Source: Halopenitus persicus
GTDB taxonomy: Archaea; Halobacteriota; Halobacteria; Halobacteriales; Haloferacaceae
Direction: 5' to 3'
DNA length: 64,000 nt
NCBI RefSeq assembly: GCF_900107205.1
Contig: NZ_FNPC01000002.1
Coordinates: 248,001-312,000, forward strand
Part shown: in pieces, positions 8,168 through 17,322 of the stretch
Layout: every line of letters begins with the position of its first letter
Numbering within the stretch: position 1 is the stretch's first letter
Notes under the pieces: model-generated
Database searches by the model: none
The model's input: the letters and a program-made list of their open reading frames with translations, nothing else
Told to the model about the DNA's origin: nothing
Translations under genes and position numbers: made by a program

Positions 8168-9487
8168 ATGTCACGATCTAACAGGCGACAAGTGCTGCGA
8201 CGTCTCGGCGGGGCCGCAACCGCGGCTGGAACGTTCGGATTCGCCGGATGTATGGGCAATGGCGGCGGCAACGGCGGCGGTAACGGCAACGGCGGTGGAA
8301 ACGGAAACGGTGGCGGCAACGGCAACGGCGCGACGGCAGGGAGCACGGGCGACACGCTCGAGATCACGATCGGCTGTCCGACGGCCCTGAGCGGCGCGTT
8401 CGCGCCCAACGGCGAGGCCGAGCGGGACGGCGGACAACTGGCGATCCGCCACCTCGAGGAGGAGCTCGACGTCTCGATCGACCTCGTCACCGCGGACACC
8501 GAGGTCGACCCGTCGGTCGCCGTGTCGCGCCTCGAGGGGATGGTCGTCGAGGACGGCGTCCACGCCGCCTACGGCGGCGTCTCCTCCGCGGTCGGGATCG
8601 CGATGGGGTCGTGGGGATCGAGCAATCGCGTCCCGTTCTGTCCCCACGGCGCCTCCGACGACATCACCGGCGCGGAGTGTTCGGAGTACATGTTCGCGAC
8701 CTACTCCGGGAACTCGATGCAGGCGTCCGTCGCCGCGCCCCAGATGGCCGAACAGGCGGACGACTGGTACATCCTCTACTCGGATTACACGTGGGGACAG
8801 ACCGCCGAGACCGCCTTCACGGAGATCCTCGAGGAGAACGGCTCGAACGTCATCGGCTCCTCGGCCGTTCCGTTCCCGGCGGACGACTACACGTCCTACC
8901 TCAACACGGCCGACGAGGCCAACCCGGACGGGATCGCGCTGCTGGTCGCCGGGCTCGACCAGCGCACGTCGATGAACCAGCTGCTCAGCGTCGGGCTCGA
9001 GCAGGACTACACGATCGCGATGCACCAGCTCGAGGACGTGAACCTCTGGGGCGTCAGCCAGGAGGCCGCCGCCGCGATCGACGTCGCCAGCCAGGGGTGG
9101 CTGCCCTCCCTCGACGTTCCACAGGACTGGATCGCCGAGATCCGGGAGATCTCCGAACACGAGCCGTACGTCCGACACTACATGGGCTACACGTCCGTCG
9201 ACCAGCTCGTGCGCGCCGCCGTTCGGGCCGACTCGACCGACGGCGAGGCGATCAAAAACGAGCTGGAGGGCCACGAGGTCGAAAGCGAGCGCGTCCAGGC
9301 GCTCCAGCCCGCCGAGGAACCGCTCTACTGGCGCGCCGCGGACCACCAGCTCGTCCAGCCGGTCTACGCCAGCGCGGGGCGGGCGGTCGAGGACATGGAG
9401 TCCGACCCCAACCGTTGGTTCGAGGTCATCGACCGGATGCCCGGCGAGGAGGCGGCCGGGGAACCGAGCGCCGAGTGTGAGCTGTAG
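8168..9487 (+). CDS. Branched-chain-type ABC transporter substrate-binding lipoprotein
   Basis: This 439-residue periplasmic-binding-protein-I family protein (LivK-like) is the extracellular receptor of an ABC importer. It has a twin-arginine signal (NRRQVLRRLGG) and a lipobox FAGC with the lipid-modified Cys at residue 28, typical of haloarchaeal Tat lipoproteins. A Gly/Asn-rich linker of about 30 residues then connects to the binding domain, which starts ITIGCPTALSGAFAPNG. It is the first gene of livKHMGF. The ligand is not predictable: such receptors bind branched amino acids but also amides, urea, short acids and aromatic acids, and the acyl-CoA genes downstream favour an organic acid. 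Confidence 0.93.
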   Translation: MSRSNRRQVLRRLGGAATAAGTFGFAGCMGNGGGNGGGNGNGGGNGNGGGNGNGATAGSTGDTLEITIGCPTALSGAFAPNGEAERDGGQLAIRHLEEELDVSIDLVTADTEVDPSVAVSRLEGMVVEDGVHAAYGGVSSAVGIAMGSWGSSNRVPFCPHGASDDITGAECSEYMFATYSGNSMQASVAAPQMAEQADDWYILYSDYTWGQTAETAFTEILEENGSNVIGSSAVPFPADDYTSYLNTADEANPDGIALLVAGLDQRTSMNQLLSVGLEQDYTIAMHQLEDVNLWGVSQEAAAAIDVASQGWLPSLDVPQDWIAEIREISEHEPYVRHYMGYTSVDQLVRAAVRADSTDGEAIKNELEGHEVESERVQALQPAEEPLYWRAADHQLVQPVYASAGRAVEDMESDPNRWFEVIDRMPGEEAAGEPSAECEL

Positions 9488-9493
9488 GGATCG

Positions 9494-10516
9494 ATGTCGG
9501 CCGCTACACTCGCGTCGACGCCCGACGAGCTCCCCTCGGTCCCGTGGCTGATCGCGGGACTCGCGCTCCTCGCGGTGGTCATCGTTACTCTCGCCGTCCG
9601 CCCGGGGCTGTTCATCAGCAACCTCGTCGGCGGACTCGTCTACGGGATGATCCTGATGATGATCGCGTTGGGACTCTCGCTGATCTTGGGGCTGCTCGGC
9701 GTCGTCAACTTCGCACACGGCGCGCTCTTCATGATCGGGGCCTACGGGGCCTATCAGGTCGTCGCGCTGTTCGAGCTCCCCTTCTGGGTCGCGCTGATCG
9801 CCGTCCCGATCGGCGTCGGACTGATCGGCGTGCTGATGGAGGTGACGGTCCTCCGCCGGCTGTACGGTGAGGACCCGCTCATCGGCCTGCTTGCCACCTT
9901 CGGGATCGAACTGATGCTCGAGGAGGCGACCCGCGCGCAGTGGGGCGGCACGCCCCTCAGCTTCGATCCCCCGGCCGTGTTGCGTGCCTCAGTGCAGGTT
10001 GGCTTCCTCGAGATCGCGACCACGCGGCTGTTCACCGCTGCGGTCGGTGCGGTCGTCGTCGTCGGCCTCTTCCTGTTGATGTACCGCACCGACTTCGGCC
10101 TCTCGATCCGGGCCGGACTCCAGGACCAGCAGATGGCCGAGTTCCTCGGCATCGACATTCCCAAGCGCTTCACCATCGTCTTCTTCCTCGGCACGGCGAT
10201 CGCCGGACTCAGCGGCGTGCTTCGGGGTGCCGAGGTCGGGATGGATCTGGGGATGGGGATGGACTTCGTGATCCTCGCGTTCGTCGTCATCGTCGTCGGC
10301 GGGCTCGGGAGCATCTTCGGGAGCGTCGTGAGCGCACTGTTGATCGGCGTCGCGGTTTTCGTGACCCCGGTGATGCTGCGTGCGGTCACGACCGTGACCG
10401 GGCTTGAATGGCTCTACGTCTCCGGGATCGGCGGGCTGATGCCGTTCCTCGTGATGATCGGCGTCCTGCTCGTTCGCCCGCGCGGCCTCTTCGGCGAGGA
10501 GGGGTTACTCGAATGA
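9494..10516 (+). CDS. Branched-chain-type ABC transporter permease (LivH)
   Basis: This 340-residue inner-membrane permease belongs to the LivH family, with about eight to nine hydrophobic segments. The family signature GLSLILGLLGVVNFAHGALFM (split: GLSLILGLLGV and NFAHGALFMIGAYGAY) is clear, as is the cytoplasmic coupling region GLQDQQMAEFLGIDIPKRF. It follows the receptor gene by 6 nt and overlaps livM by ATGA at 10513-10516, so it is translated from the same polycistron. It forms the membrane channel together with LivM. Confidence 0.94.
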   Translation: MSAATLASTPDELPSVPWLIAGLALLAVVIVTLAVRPGLFISNLVGGLVYGMILMMIALGLSLILGLLGVVNFAHGALFMIGAYGAYQVVALFELPFWVALIAVPIGVGLIGVLMEVTVLRRLYGEDPLIGLLATFGIELMLEEATRAQWGGTPLSFDPPAVLRASVQVGFLEIATTRLFTAAVGAVVVVGLFLLMYRTDFGLSIRAGLQDQQMAEFLGIDIPKRFTIVFFLGTAIAGLSGVLRGAEVGMDLGMGMDFVILAFVVIVVGGLGSIFGSVVSALLIGVAVFVTPVMLRAVTTVTGLEWLYVSGIGGLMPFLVMIGVLLVRPRGLFGEEGLLE

Positions 10517-11610
10517 GCGACGCGAGCGAACCGGCAGCCGCCGGTCGCGACCGACTGCGCAATGCTCTCAGCCGCTATCGCGTTCCGATCGGGATCCTGC
10601 TGCTGGTGGTCCTGCTGCGGCCGGTCATCGCCCACGACGCCCTGTTGGGGAGCAGCTACATCGCTTCGGCGATGCTGATATGGATGCTGTTCGCGGCCGC
10701 GTTCAACCTCCTGTACGGCTACAGCGGCCTGCTCTCGTTCGGCCACGCCATCTTCCTCGGTACGGGCATTTACGGGGTCGCGATCGGGATCCGGCACTTC
10801 GATCTCCCGTACTTCGTCGCCGCGCCGATCGGCGTGATCGTCGCCGGACTGATCGCCTACGGGATCGCCCGGCTCATCGTCGGCTACGGCGAGATCTATT
10901 TCGCGATGCTGACGCTCGCGTTCGCGGAGGCGATCCACTTCGTCGTCAACGCCGATCCGTTCGGGCTGACCGGCGGGGCGGACGGGCTGCGCTCCGACAC
11001 GACGCCGGCCTGGATCGAGAGCTTCCGGGGTCGAAGCGTCGTCCAGCTCGGCGGCGGCGAGTTCGAGCTCTACTACTTCGTCGCGCTGGTCTTCGTCATC
11101 GCGATGCTCGCGCTCTGGCAGATCGTCCGGTCCCCGTTCGGCCGGACCCTCGTCGCCATCCGCGACAACGAGGAGCTCGCGCGGGCGATGGGGATCTCGA
11201 CCGCCCGGTATCAGACCTGGGCGTTCACCCTCTCCGGGGTCTTCTCCGCGGTCGCCGGCACGCTGCTGGTGATCCGGAACTCCGGGGCGTCACTCGAGAA
11301 CTTCGGGATGATGACCGGCGCGGAGGTCATCCTGATGTCGATCTTCGGGGGAATAAGCTACTTCTTCGGGCCGATCGCCGGCGCGTTCTCCTGGTTCTTC
11401 GCCCGGGAATATCTCACGAACCTCGAGATGGTGGCGATCCCGCTCGTTGGGACCGTCGACGTCGGCCCGATCCTGGGTTACTGGCGGTTCTTCTTCGGGT
11501 TCCTGTTCGTGGTCGTGATCGTGCTTTCGCCCCAGCGGGGACTGTGGGGATTCGTCCGGTCGATCGCCGACCGCATCCGCGACCGACTCGCCGAGGTGAT
11601 CAGTGAATGA
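10513..11610 (+). CDS. Branched-chain-type ABC transporter permease (LivM)
   Basis: This 365-residue LivM-family permease has the diagnostic NLLYGYSGLLSFGHAIFLG segment and the coupling stretch IRDNEELARAMGISTARYQ. The start at 10513 is set by the ATGA overlap with livH; the open frame extends upstream but would run through livH. It also overlaps livG by ATGA (11607-11610). The roughly 25 N-terminal residues are polar and precede the first membrane span. Confidence 0.94.
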   Translation: MSDASEPAAAGRDRLRNALSRYRVPIGILLLVVLLRPVIAHDALLGSSYIASAMLIWMLFAAAFNLLYGYSGLLSFGHAIFLGTGIYGVAIGIRHFDLPYFVAAPIGVIVAGLIAYGIARLIVGYGEIYFAMLTLAFAEAIHFVVNADPFGLTGGADGLRSDTTPAWIESFRGRSVVQLGGGEFELYYFVALVFVIAMLALWQIVRSPFGRTLVAIRDNEELARAMGISTARYQTWAFTLSGVFSAVAGTLLVIRNSGASLENFGMMTGAEVILMSIFGGISYFFGPIAGAFSWFFAREYLTNLEMVAIPLVGTVDVGPILGYWRFFFGFLFVVVIVLSPQRGLWGFVRSIADRIRDRLAEVISE

Positions 11611-12452
11611 CCGATTCAGCGACGACCGACCCATCCACGACCGACCCGGACGCATCGACGGCCGACCGCGAGTCGATCGACCCGGCCGAGGCGGCCCTCG
11701 GCGCGCGCGGGCTCACGAAGCGGTTCGGCGAGCTCACCGCGGTCGGCGGGGTCGACCTCGCCGTTCCGGAGGGCGAGCTCCGGGCCATCATCGGTCCGAA
11801 CGGCGCGGGCAAGACCACGTTCTTCAACGTCCTGACGAACGCGCTCGAGCCGACCGCGGGATCCGTCTACCTCCACGGCGAGGAGATCACCGAGACGCCC
11901 CAGCACGCCCGACCACACGACGGGCTCGTCCGGTCGTTCCAGTCGAACCAGCTGTTCACCGAACAGACCGTCCACGAGAACGTCCGGATCGTCGCCCAGA
12001 CCGCCGAGCAGGGGGCCTTCTCGCTGGACCTCCTCGGGCGCGGCCGCGACGTCGCGACCGAGCGCGCCCGCGAGGTCCTCGAGCTGACCGAACTCGAGGA
12101 TCTGGCCGACGAAACCGCCAAGAACCTCTCGCACGGCGACCAACGCCGGCTGGGGATCGCGATGGCGCTTGCGACCGACCCGAGCGTGCTCCTGCTCGAC
12201 GAGCCCACGAGCGGGCTCGGCGCGGCGGAGACGGAGACCACTGCCGACCTCATCGAGGACATCCAGTCCGAGCTCGGGCTCACGCTGCTGCTGATCGAAC
12301 ACGACATGAACATCGTCCTCTCACGAAGCGACCGGATCACGGTTCTGCACCGTGGCGAGGTACTGACGACCGGCACGCCCGCCGAGATCCGCGACGACGA
12401 CGAGGTACAGGAGGCGTACCTCGGCGAACGCGACGAGGAGGGATCGCCGTGA
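11607..12452 (+). CDS. ABC transporter ATP-binding protein (LivG)
   Basis: This 281-residue ATPase has Walker A GPNGAGKTT, signature LSHGDQRRL, Walker B LLLDEPTSGL and the H-loop IEHDMN. The first 30 residues are a low-complexity Thr/Asp/Ser extension not needed for the fold. The region EQTVHENVRIVAQ is typical of LivG rather than LivF. It overlaps livM (ATGA) and livF (GTGA), indicating strict coupling of the five genes. Confidence 0.94.
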   Translation: MTDSATTDPSTTDPDASTADRESIDPAEAALGARGLTKRFGELTAVGGVDLAVPEGELRAIIGPNGAGKTTFFNVLTNALEPTAGSVYLHGEEITETPQHARPHDGLVRSFQSNQLFTEQTVHENVRIVAQTAEQGAFSLDLLGRGRDVATERAREVLELTELEDLADETAKNLSHGDQRRLGIAMALATDPSVLLLDEPTSGLGAAETETTADLIEDIQSELGLTLLLIEHDMNIVLSRSDRITVLHRGEVLTTGTPAEIRDDDEVQEAYLGERDEEGSP

Positions 12453-13156
12453 GCCTCCTCGACGTGTCGGATCTGGAGGCCGGATACGAGACCGGCCAGA
12501 TCCTCTTCGGCGTCGACTTCGAGATCGAGGAGGGCGAGGCGGTCGGACTGCTCGGCCGCAACGGGGCGGGCAAGACGACCACGATGCGGGCGATCATGGG
12601 CGCGGACCTGCCCCGGATCATCGGCGGGTCGATCCGCTATCGCGACACCGAGCTCCTCGAGACCGCCAGCTACGACCGGGCGGACCTGGGGATCAGCTTC
12701 GTCCCCGAGGAGCGACAGCTGTTCCCCAGATTGACCGTGGCCGAGAACATCCACATCGCCGCTTCGTCGGCCGATGACCCGCTTCCGGCCGAGGAGATGT
12801 TCGATCTGTTCCCCGAGCTCGACGCGATGCGCGACCGGCACGCGAAGAACATGAGCGGCGGCGAACAGCAGATGCTCGCGATCGCCCGCGCGCTCGTGTC
12901 GAACCCGGAGTTGATGCTGCTCGATGAACCCTGCGAGGGGCTCGCCCCGCAGATCGTCGAACGGCTCGAGGACGTCGTCGCCCGCATCAACGAGGAGCGC
13001 GGCGTGACGGTCCTGATCGTCGAACAGAACGTCGCGACCGCGATGTCGATCGCGGATCGCCACTACATCCTGGACGAGGGACGGCTCGTCGAGGAGGTCA
13101 CGACCGATCGGCTCCGCGAGGACGACGAGCTGCGGCAGACGCATCTCGGGGTGTGA
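12449..13156 (+). CDS. ABC transporter ATP-binding protein (LivF)
   Basis: This 235-residue ATPase of the LivF family has Walker A GRNGAGKTTTMRAIMG, signature MSGGEQQML and Walker B LMLLDEPCEGLAP. The start is the GTG at 12449, which overlaps the livG stop codon as GTGA; the longer frame upstream merely runs antiparallel to livG codon usage and is not protein-like. It is the last gene of the importer operon, followed by a 179-nt promoter region for the beta-oxidation genes. Confidence 0.93.
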   Translation: MSLLDVSDLEAGYETGQILFGVDFEIEEGEAVGLLGRNGAGKTTTMRAIMGADLPRIIGGSIRYRDTELLETASYDRADLGISFVPEERQLFPRLTVAENIHIAASSADDPLPAEEMFDLFPELDAMRDRHAKNMSGGEQQMLAIARALVSNPELMLLDEPCEGLAPQIVERLEDVVARINEERGVTVLIVEQNVATAMSIADRHYILDEGRLVEEVTTDRLREDDELRQTHLGV

Positions 13157-13254
13157 CGTCATCGGTCGGTCGACTCCGGCCACGTCGGTTTTCGCGTCGG
13201 TTCGTTGGGCTGAAGCGCCGACCGATAGCATCCTGTATGCCCGCAGCTGCTTAA

Positions 13255-13300
13255 CAGTATATCCCAGAAACGCGGATATATTTCATACTGTGTATTTTAA
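13255..13300 (+). promoter_or_regulatory. Nested inverted repeats and TATA element upstream of the HADH/ECH gene
   Basis: CAGTAT (13255-13260) is inverted as ATACTG (13285-13290). Inside it, TATATCC (13258-13264) is inverted as GGATATA (13274-13280). Directly downstream, TGTATTTTAA (13291-13300) is a TATA element predicting transcription start near 13323. The dyad sits where a regulator contacting the BRE/TFB region would bind. Confidence 0.55.
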
Positions 13301-13335
13301 CCACAAGTTTGAAGGCGTGTGTTAACGAAGTACGG

Positions 13336-15279
13336 ATGATGACCGTCGAGACTATCGACCGCGTCGCGGTGTTGGGCGCGGGCAGTATGGGACACGGTAT
13401 CGCCGAGGTCGCGGCGATCGGCGGCTACGACGTCGTCGTCCGCGACCTGGAGGACGAGCTCGTGGAGGACGGGCTCGAACAGATCGAGTGGAGTCTCGGG
13501 AAGCTCGCGGAGAAGGGACGGATCGACGAGTCCGCCGAGGACGTCTTCGCGCGCGTCGAGGGCACTACCGACCTCGAGGACGCCGTCGCGGACGCCGACC
13601 TCGTGATCGAGGCCGTTCCCGAGCGGATGTCGATCAAGAAGGACACCTTCGCCGAGGTCGACGAGTACGCCCCCGACCACGCCATCCTCGCGAGCAACAC
13701 CTCGGGGCTCTCCATCACCGAGATGGCGACCGCGACGGACCGGCCCGAGCAGGTCGTCGGGACGCACTACTTCAACCCGCCCATCCGGATGGACCTCATC
13801 GAGGTCGTCCACGGCGAGGAGACCAGCGCGGAGACGATCGAGACGATGCACGAGTACGCCGACTCGGTCGGCAAGACCCCCATCGACGTCAAGAAGGACG
13901 TCCACGGCTTCGTCGTCAACAACGTCCTCGTACCCTTTATGGAGGAGCCGGCCTGGATGCTCGAGGAGGGATCGACCACGATCGAGGGGGCCGACGCGGC
14001 GATGGTCTACCGGCGCGGCTATCCGATGGGGCCCTTCGAGCTGTCCGACTACAGCGGGATCGACATCGGCTACCACTTCCGTGAGGACTCCCGGTACGAG
14101 GCGCCGCCGCCGATCGAGCGCAAGGTCGAGAACGACGAACTCGGCCGCAAGACCGGCACCGGCTTCTACGAGTACGAGGACGGCGAGGGGACGACCTACG
14201 ACTTCCACGACCGCGAGGGCTTCGATACCCTCCGCGTCGAGGCGCGGATGATAAACGAGGCCGCCAGGCTCATCGGCGAGGGCGTCGCCACCGCGGAGGA
14301 CGTCGACCTCGGCATCCGGCTCGGCGGCCGGTTCCCGATCGGCGTCTGCCGGCTCGGCGACCGGATCGGCCTCGACGTCGTCCTCGAGAAGCTCCGGTCG
14401 CTCCACGAGGAGTACGGCGAGGCGCGCTACGAGCCGGCCGACCACCTCGTCGAGCTCGTCGAGGCGGGCAAGACCGGCGAGGACGCCGGCGTCGGCTTCT
14501 ACGACTACCACGGTCAGTGGCCCTACCAGTTCCTCAACGTCGACCTCGACGACCGCGGCGTGCTCTCGATCGAGTTCGACCGCCCCGAGCGGCTGAACGC
14601 GTTCTCCGAGGAGATGTTCGCCGAGGTCCAGCGCGCACTCGAGGACGCGCCCGTCGAGGACGTCTCCTGCGTGGTCTTCTCGGGAGCCGGCGACCAGTTC
14701 TCCGCCGGTGCCGACATCACCGGCTTCCTCACGAACGCGCCCACCGAGATCATGGACGTCGAGGAGTCGATCGAGACCGTCCACGAGTTCCCCCGCCCGA
14801 CGATCGCGAAGATCGACGGCTTCTGTCTGGGCGGCGGGCTCGAGCTCTCGCTGGCGTGTGACCTCCGGATCGCCTCCGAGCGTTCAACGCTCGGGAGCCC
14901 CGAGATCGACCTCGGGCTGATCCCCGGCGGCGGCGGCACCCAGCGGCTCACCCGGATCGTCGGCGAAACGCGCGCGAAGGAGCTCGTCTTCCGCGGCAAC
15001 CACATCTCCGCCGAGCGGGCGGCCGACTGGGGCATCCTCAACCGCGCCGTCCCCGGCGAGGAGTTCGAGGACGTCGTCGGCGAGTTCGTCGATGACATCG
15101 CGACCGGGCCCAAGACGGCGCTGAAGGTCGCCAAGAAGGTGATCAACGAGGGGCAAAACGCCAGCCTCGAGGCCGGCCTCGCGATGGAGAGCCAGGGCTT
15201 CGGCCTGCTGACGACGACGGACGACGTGATCGAGGGCGTGGACGCCTTCCGCAACGACCGCGAACCGGAGTTCCAGTGA
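13336..15279 (+). CDS. Bifunctional 3-hydroxyacyl-CoA dehydrogenase / enoyl-CoA hydratase
   Basis: This is a fusion of about 647 residues. The N-terminal half is an NAD-dependent 3-hydroxyacyl-CoA dehydrogenase with Rossmann motif VLGAGSMGHGIAE, NTSGLSITEM and catalytic His in GTHYFNPP. The C-terminal third (from about 395) is a crotonase with SGAGDQFSAGADI, GGGLELSLACDLR and both acid residues (SPEIDLGLIPGGGG and KELVFRG). The domain order is the reverse of bacterial FadB and matches the archaeal crotonyl-CoA hydratase/hydroxybutyryl-CoA dehydrogenase type. ATGs at 13336 and 13339 are equivalent choices. It heads a coupled trio with the thiolase and DUF35 genes. Confidence 0.93.
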   Translation: MMTVETIDRVAVLGAGSMGHGIAEVAAIGGYDVVVRDLEDELVEDGLEQIEWSLGKLAEKGRIDESAEDVFARVEGTTDLEDAVADADLVIEAVPERMSIKKDTFAEVDEYAPDHAILASNTSGLSITEMATATDRPEQVVGTHYFNPPIRMDLIEVVHGEETSAETIETMHEYADSVGKTPIDVKKDVHGFVVNNVLVPFMEEPAWMLEEGSTTIEGADAAMVYRRGYPMGPFELSDYSGIDIGYHFREDSRYEAPPPIERKVENDELGRKTGTGFYEYEDGEGTTYDFHDREGFDTLRVEARMINEAARLIGEGVATAEDVDLGIRLGGRFPIGVCRLGDRIGLDVVLEKLRSLHEEYGEARYEPADHLVELVEAGKTGEDAGVGFYDYHGQWPYQFLNVDLDDRGVLSIEFDRPERLNAFSEEMFAEVQRALEDAPVEDVSCVVFSGAGDQFSAGADITGFLTNAPTEIMDVEESIETVHEFPRPTIAKIDGFCLGGGLELSLACDLRIASERSTLGSPEIDLGLIPGGGGTQRLTRIVGETRAKELVFRGNHISAERAADWGILNRAVPGEEFEDVVGEFVDDIATGPKTALKVAKKVINEGQNASLEAGLAMESQGFGLLTTTDDVIEGVDAFRNDREPEFQ

Positions 15280-15281
15280 CC

Positions 15282-16472
15282 ATGTCCGGAAACGCAGCGA
15301 TCGTCGGCGGCGGCCTGACCGAGTGGGGCGAACGGGAGGCCACCTGGAAGGACCTCGCCCAGGAGGCCGGCAAGGCGACCTTCGACGACGTCGACGGCAT
15401 CGACCGGTCGGACGTCGAGGGGCTGTTCGTCGGCGCCGTCCAGCCCGAGCGGTTCGCCTTCCAGAGCCACGTCGCCCCGCTCGTCGCGGAGCTGCTGGGG
15501 ATCGACGCGGAGATGATCTCCCGGACGGAGCTCGCGTGTGCGAGCGGTCAGGCGGCGCTCCGGTACGCGTGGCTGGCGATCGCCGCCGGTCAGATCGACG
15601 TCGCGCTGGTGATCGGCGTCGAGAAGATGAATCTCGGCAAGGAGTACATGCCCGAGATGCAGTCGACGATGACGAACGTGCTCGACCGGGAGTTCGACGG
15701 CGTCAACGGGCTCAACGGCCCCTCCCACTTCGCGCAGTTCGCCCAGCGACACATGCACGAACACGGGACCACCCGCGAGCAGCTCGCGATGGTGAGCGCG
15801 AAGAACAAGACCCACGCCGCCGCGACCGACTTCGCGCAGTACCGCGACGCGGTCGACGTCGACGACGTGCTCGAGTCGTACCCGATCGCGCCGCCGCTGA
15901 ACCTGCTCGACTGCAGCGGCATCACGGACGGCGCCGCCGGCGTCCTGCTCGTCAGCGAGGAGAAGGCACGCGAGGTGACCGACACGCCCGCCTACATCAC
16001 CGGCAGCGGCCAGTCCTGTCTCTCGAGCAACTCGATCAACAACCTGCCGTCGATGACGACCTGGCCGCAGGCGCGGGAGGCTTCCGAGAAGGCCTACGAC
16101 CAGGCCGGCATCGAGGACCCGCTCGCGGAGATCGACGTCGCGGAGGTCCACGACTGCTTCTCGATCAGCGAGGTGATCGAGTACGAACAGCTCGGCTTCG
16201 CTGCGGAGGGCGAGGGCGGCGCCTTCATCGAGGAGGGGCGCAGCGAGCTCGACGGCGACGTCGCGGTCAACCCCCGCGGGGGTCTGCTCGGCTGCGGCCA
16301 CCCGCTGGGCGCCACCGGCGTCTGCCAGGCGCTGGAGATCCACCGCCAGTTCACCGGCGACGTGCCCGCCGAGCGCGCGGTCGCGGGCGACCCGGAGACC
16401 GGCCTGATACACAACCTGAGCGGCAGCGGGTCGGTTCACAGCGTGATGACCCTCGGGAGGGATCCGCAATGA
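15282..16472 (+). CDS. Thiolase family protein (SCP-x/acetyl-CoA acyltransferase type)
   Basis: This 396-residue thiolase of the archaeal SCP-x-like subgroup keeps the nucleophilic Cys in ELACASGQAA (about residue 87), the His motif in EVHDCFSISE and the second Cys motif in GGLLGCGHPLGATG. It would cleave 3-ketoacyl-CoA, or condense acetyl-CoA units. The ATG at 15282 follows the upstream stop by 2 nt; an in-frame GTG at 15276 overlaps that stop and is possible. Proteins of this subgroup act with a DUF35 partner, which is encoded immediately downstream. Confidence 0.92.
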   Translation: MSGNAAIVGGGLTEWGEREATWKDLAQEAGKATFDDVDGIDRSDVEGLFVGAVQPERFAFQSHVAPLVAELLGIDAEMISRTELACASGQAALRYAWLAIAAGQIDVALVIGVEKMNLGKEYMPEMQSTMTNVLDREFDGVNGLNGPSHFAQFAQRHMHEHGTTREQLAMVSAKNKTHAAATDFAQYRDAVDVDDVLESYPIAPPLNLLDCSGITDGAAGVLLVSEEKAREVTDTPAYITGSGQSCLSSNSINNLPSMTTWPQAREASEKAYDQAGIEDPLAEIDVAEVHDCFSISEVIEYEQLGFAAEGEGGAFIEEGRSELDGDVAVNPRGGLLGCGHPLGATGVCQALEIHRQFTGDVPAERAVAGDPETGLIHNLSGSGSVHSVMTLGRDPQ

Positions 16473-16993
16473 CGCGCGACGACCGGTCCAACGACGGGTC
16501 CTCCAACGACGGGTCCTCCAGCGACGATCCGCCCCGCGAGACGGTCTCGATCCCGAACGAGGTCGAGCTTCCGCGGCTGCTCGACTTCTACGACCTCCAG
16601 GACGCCGAGCACACCGGGATCCACGAGTTCTACGGGAACCTCCGGGACGGCGAGCTCACCACGACGCGGTGTGACGACTGCGGCGCGGTCCACTTCCCAC
16701 CCCGGATCGTCTGTCCCGAGTGTCTGAGCGACGACCTCTCGTACACGTCGCTTCCCCACGAGGGGACGCTGCACTCCTTTACCGAGGTCCGCGGCACCGC
16801 CGCGATCGGGATGACCGACGACACGCCGTTCGTCGCCGGCGTCGTCGATCTGGGCGACGTGCGGCTGTCGGCGCGGATCGACGACGCGAGTTACGAGGAC
16901 CTCGAGATCGGCGATCCGGTCCGGCTGAAGATCGTCGACATCGACGGTCCGACCGACCAGGACCGGGTCTTCTACCGGTTCGTCCCGGTCTGA
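16469..16993 (+). CDS. Zn-ribbon/OB-fold DUF35 protein, thiolase partner
   Basis: This 174-residue DUF35 protein has a rubredoxin-like zinc ribbon (CDDCGAVHFPPRIVCPEC) followed by an OB fold (about residues 95-170). The first 25 residues are Ser/Asp/Asn low complexity with a repeated NDGSSNDGSS motif. In archaea, DUF35 subunits bridge thiolase and partner enzymes and help bind CoA. The ATGA overlap with the thiolase stop at 16469-16472 supports a stoichiometric complex. Confidence 0.92.
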   Translation: MTRDDRSNDGSSNDGSSSDDPPRETVSIPNEVELPRLLDFYDLQDAEHTGIHEFYGNLRDGELTTTRCDDCGAVHFPPRIVCPECLSDDLSYTSLPHEGTLHSFTEVRGTAAIGMTDDTPFVAGVVDLGDVRLSARIDDASYEDLEIGDPVRLKIVDIDGPTDQDRVFYRFVPV

Positions 16994-17024
16994 CCGGTAC
17001 CGGGTCTTCCATCGGTTCGTCCTT

Positions 17025-17043
17025 CTTTCAAAAACAGTGCCGT
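17025..17043. terminator. T/A-rich stretch between convergent genes
   Basis: TTCTTTCAAAAAC lies between the ends of the DUF35 gene (plus) and the DUF7521-type gene (minus). It offers T-tracts to both strands and may terminate both transcripts. Confidence 0.35.
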
Positions 17044-17319
17044 TCAGGGATTAGGGGCGTAGAGGGCGTACAGAATGGACAGCATCCCGGCTGCGGTGAC
17101 GAGCGCCGCGACGAATCCGGCTTCGAAGATCGACACCCGGAGGACCTCGAAGAGCGCGCCCTCGAGGAGGCCGCCGAGCCCGACGAGCGCGAAGCCGGCG
17201 GCGACGTACAGGAGCAACTGCGTGTGGTTCCGTTGGTAGCCACGATAGGCCTGGTACGCGATGACCAGCGCTAATACGGTGGTGAACAGTTTGCCGATGA
17301 CGAATAGGGTGTGTTCCAT
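17044..17319 (-). CDS. Small integral membrane protein, DUF7521-like
   Basis: This 91-residue protein is nearly all hydrophobic and has three predicted membrane helices (about residues 5-24, 33-52 and 66-88). It resembles the haloarchaeal DUF7521 family, members of which usually sit next to a winged-helix regulator, as here: the regulator gene ends 3 nt upstream. The pair suggests a membrane sensor or antagonist acting on the DNA-binding protein, but this is inferred from context only. Confidence 0.75.
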   Translation of the reverse strand: MEHTLFVIGKLFTTVLALVIAYQAYRGYQRNHTQLLLYVAAGFALVGLGGLLEGALFEVLRVSIFEAGFVAALVTAAGMLSILYALYAPNP

Positions 17320-17322
17320 GAG

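Noticed and set aside
10408-10512. Upstream extension of LivM
   Set aside because: It would run inside livH in another frame and is Arg/Pro-rich; the ATGA junction at 10513 fits operon style.
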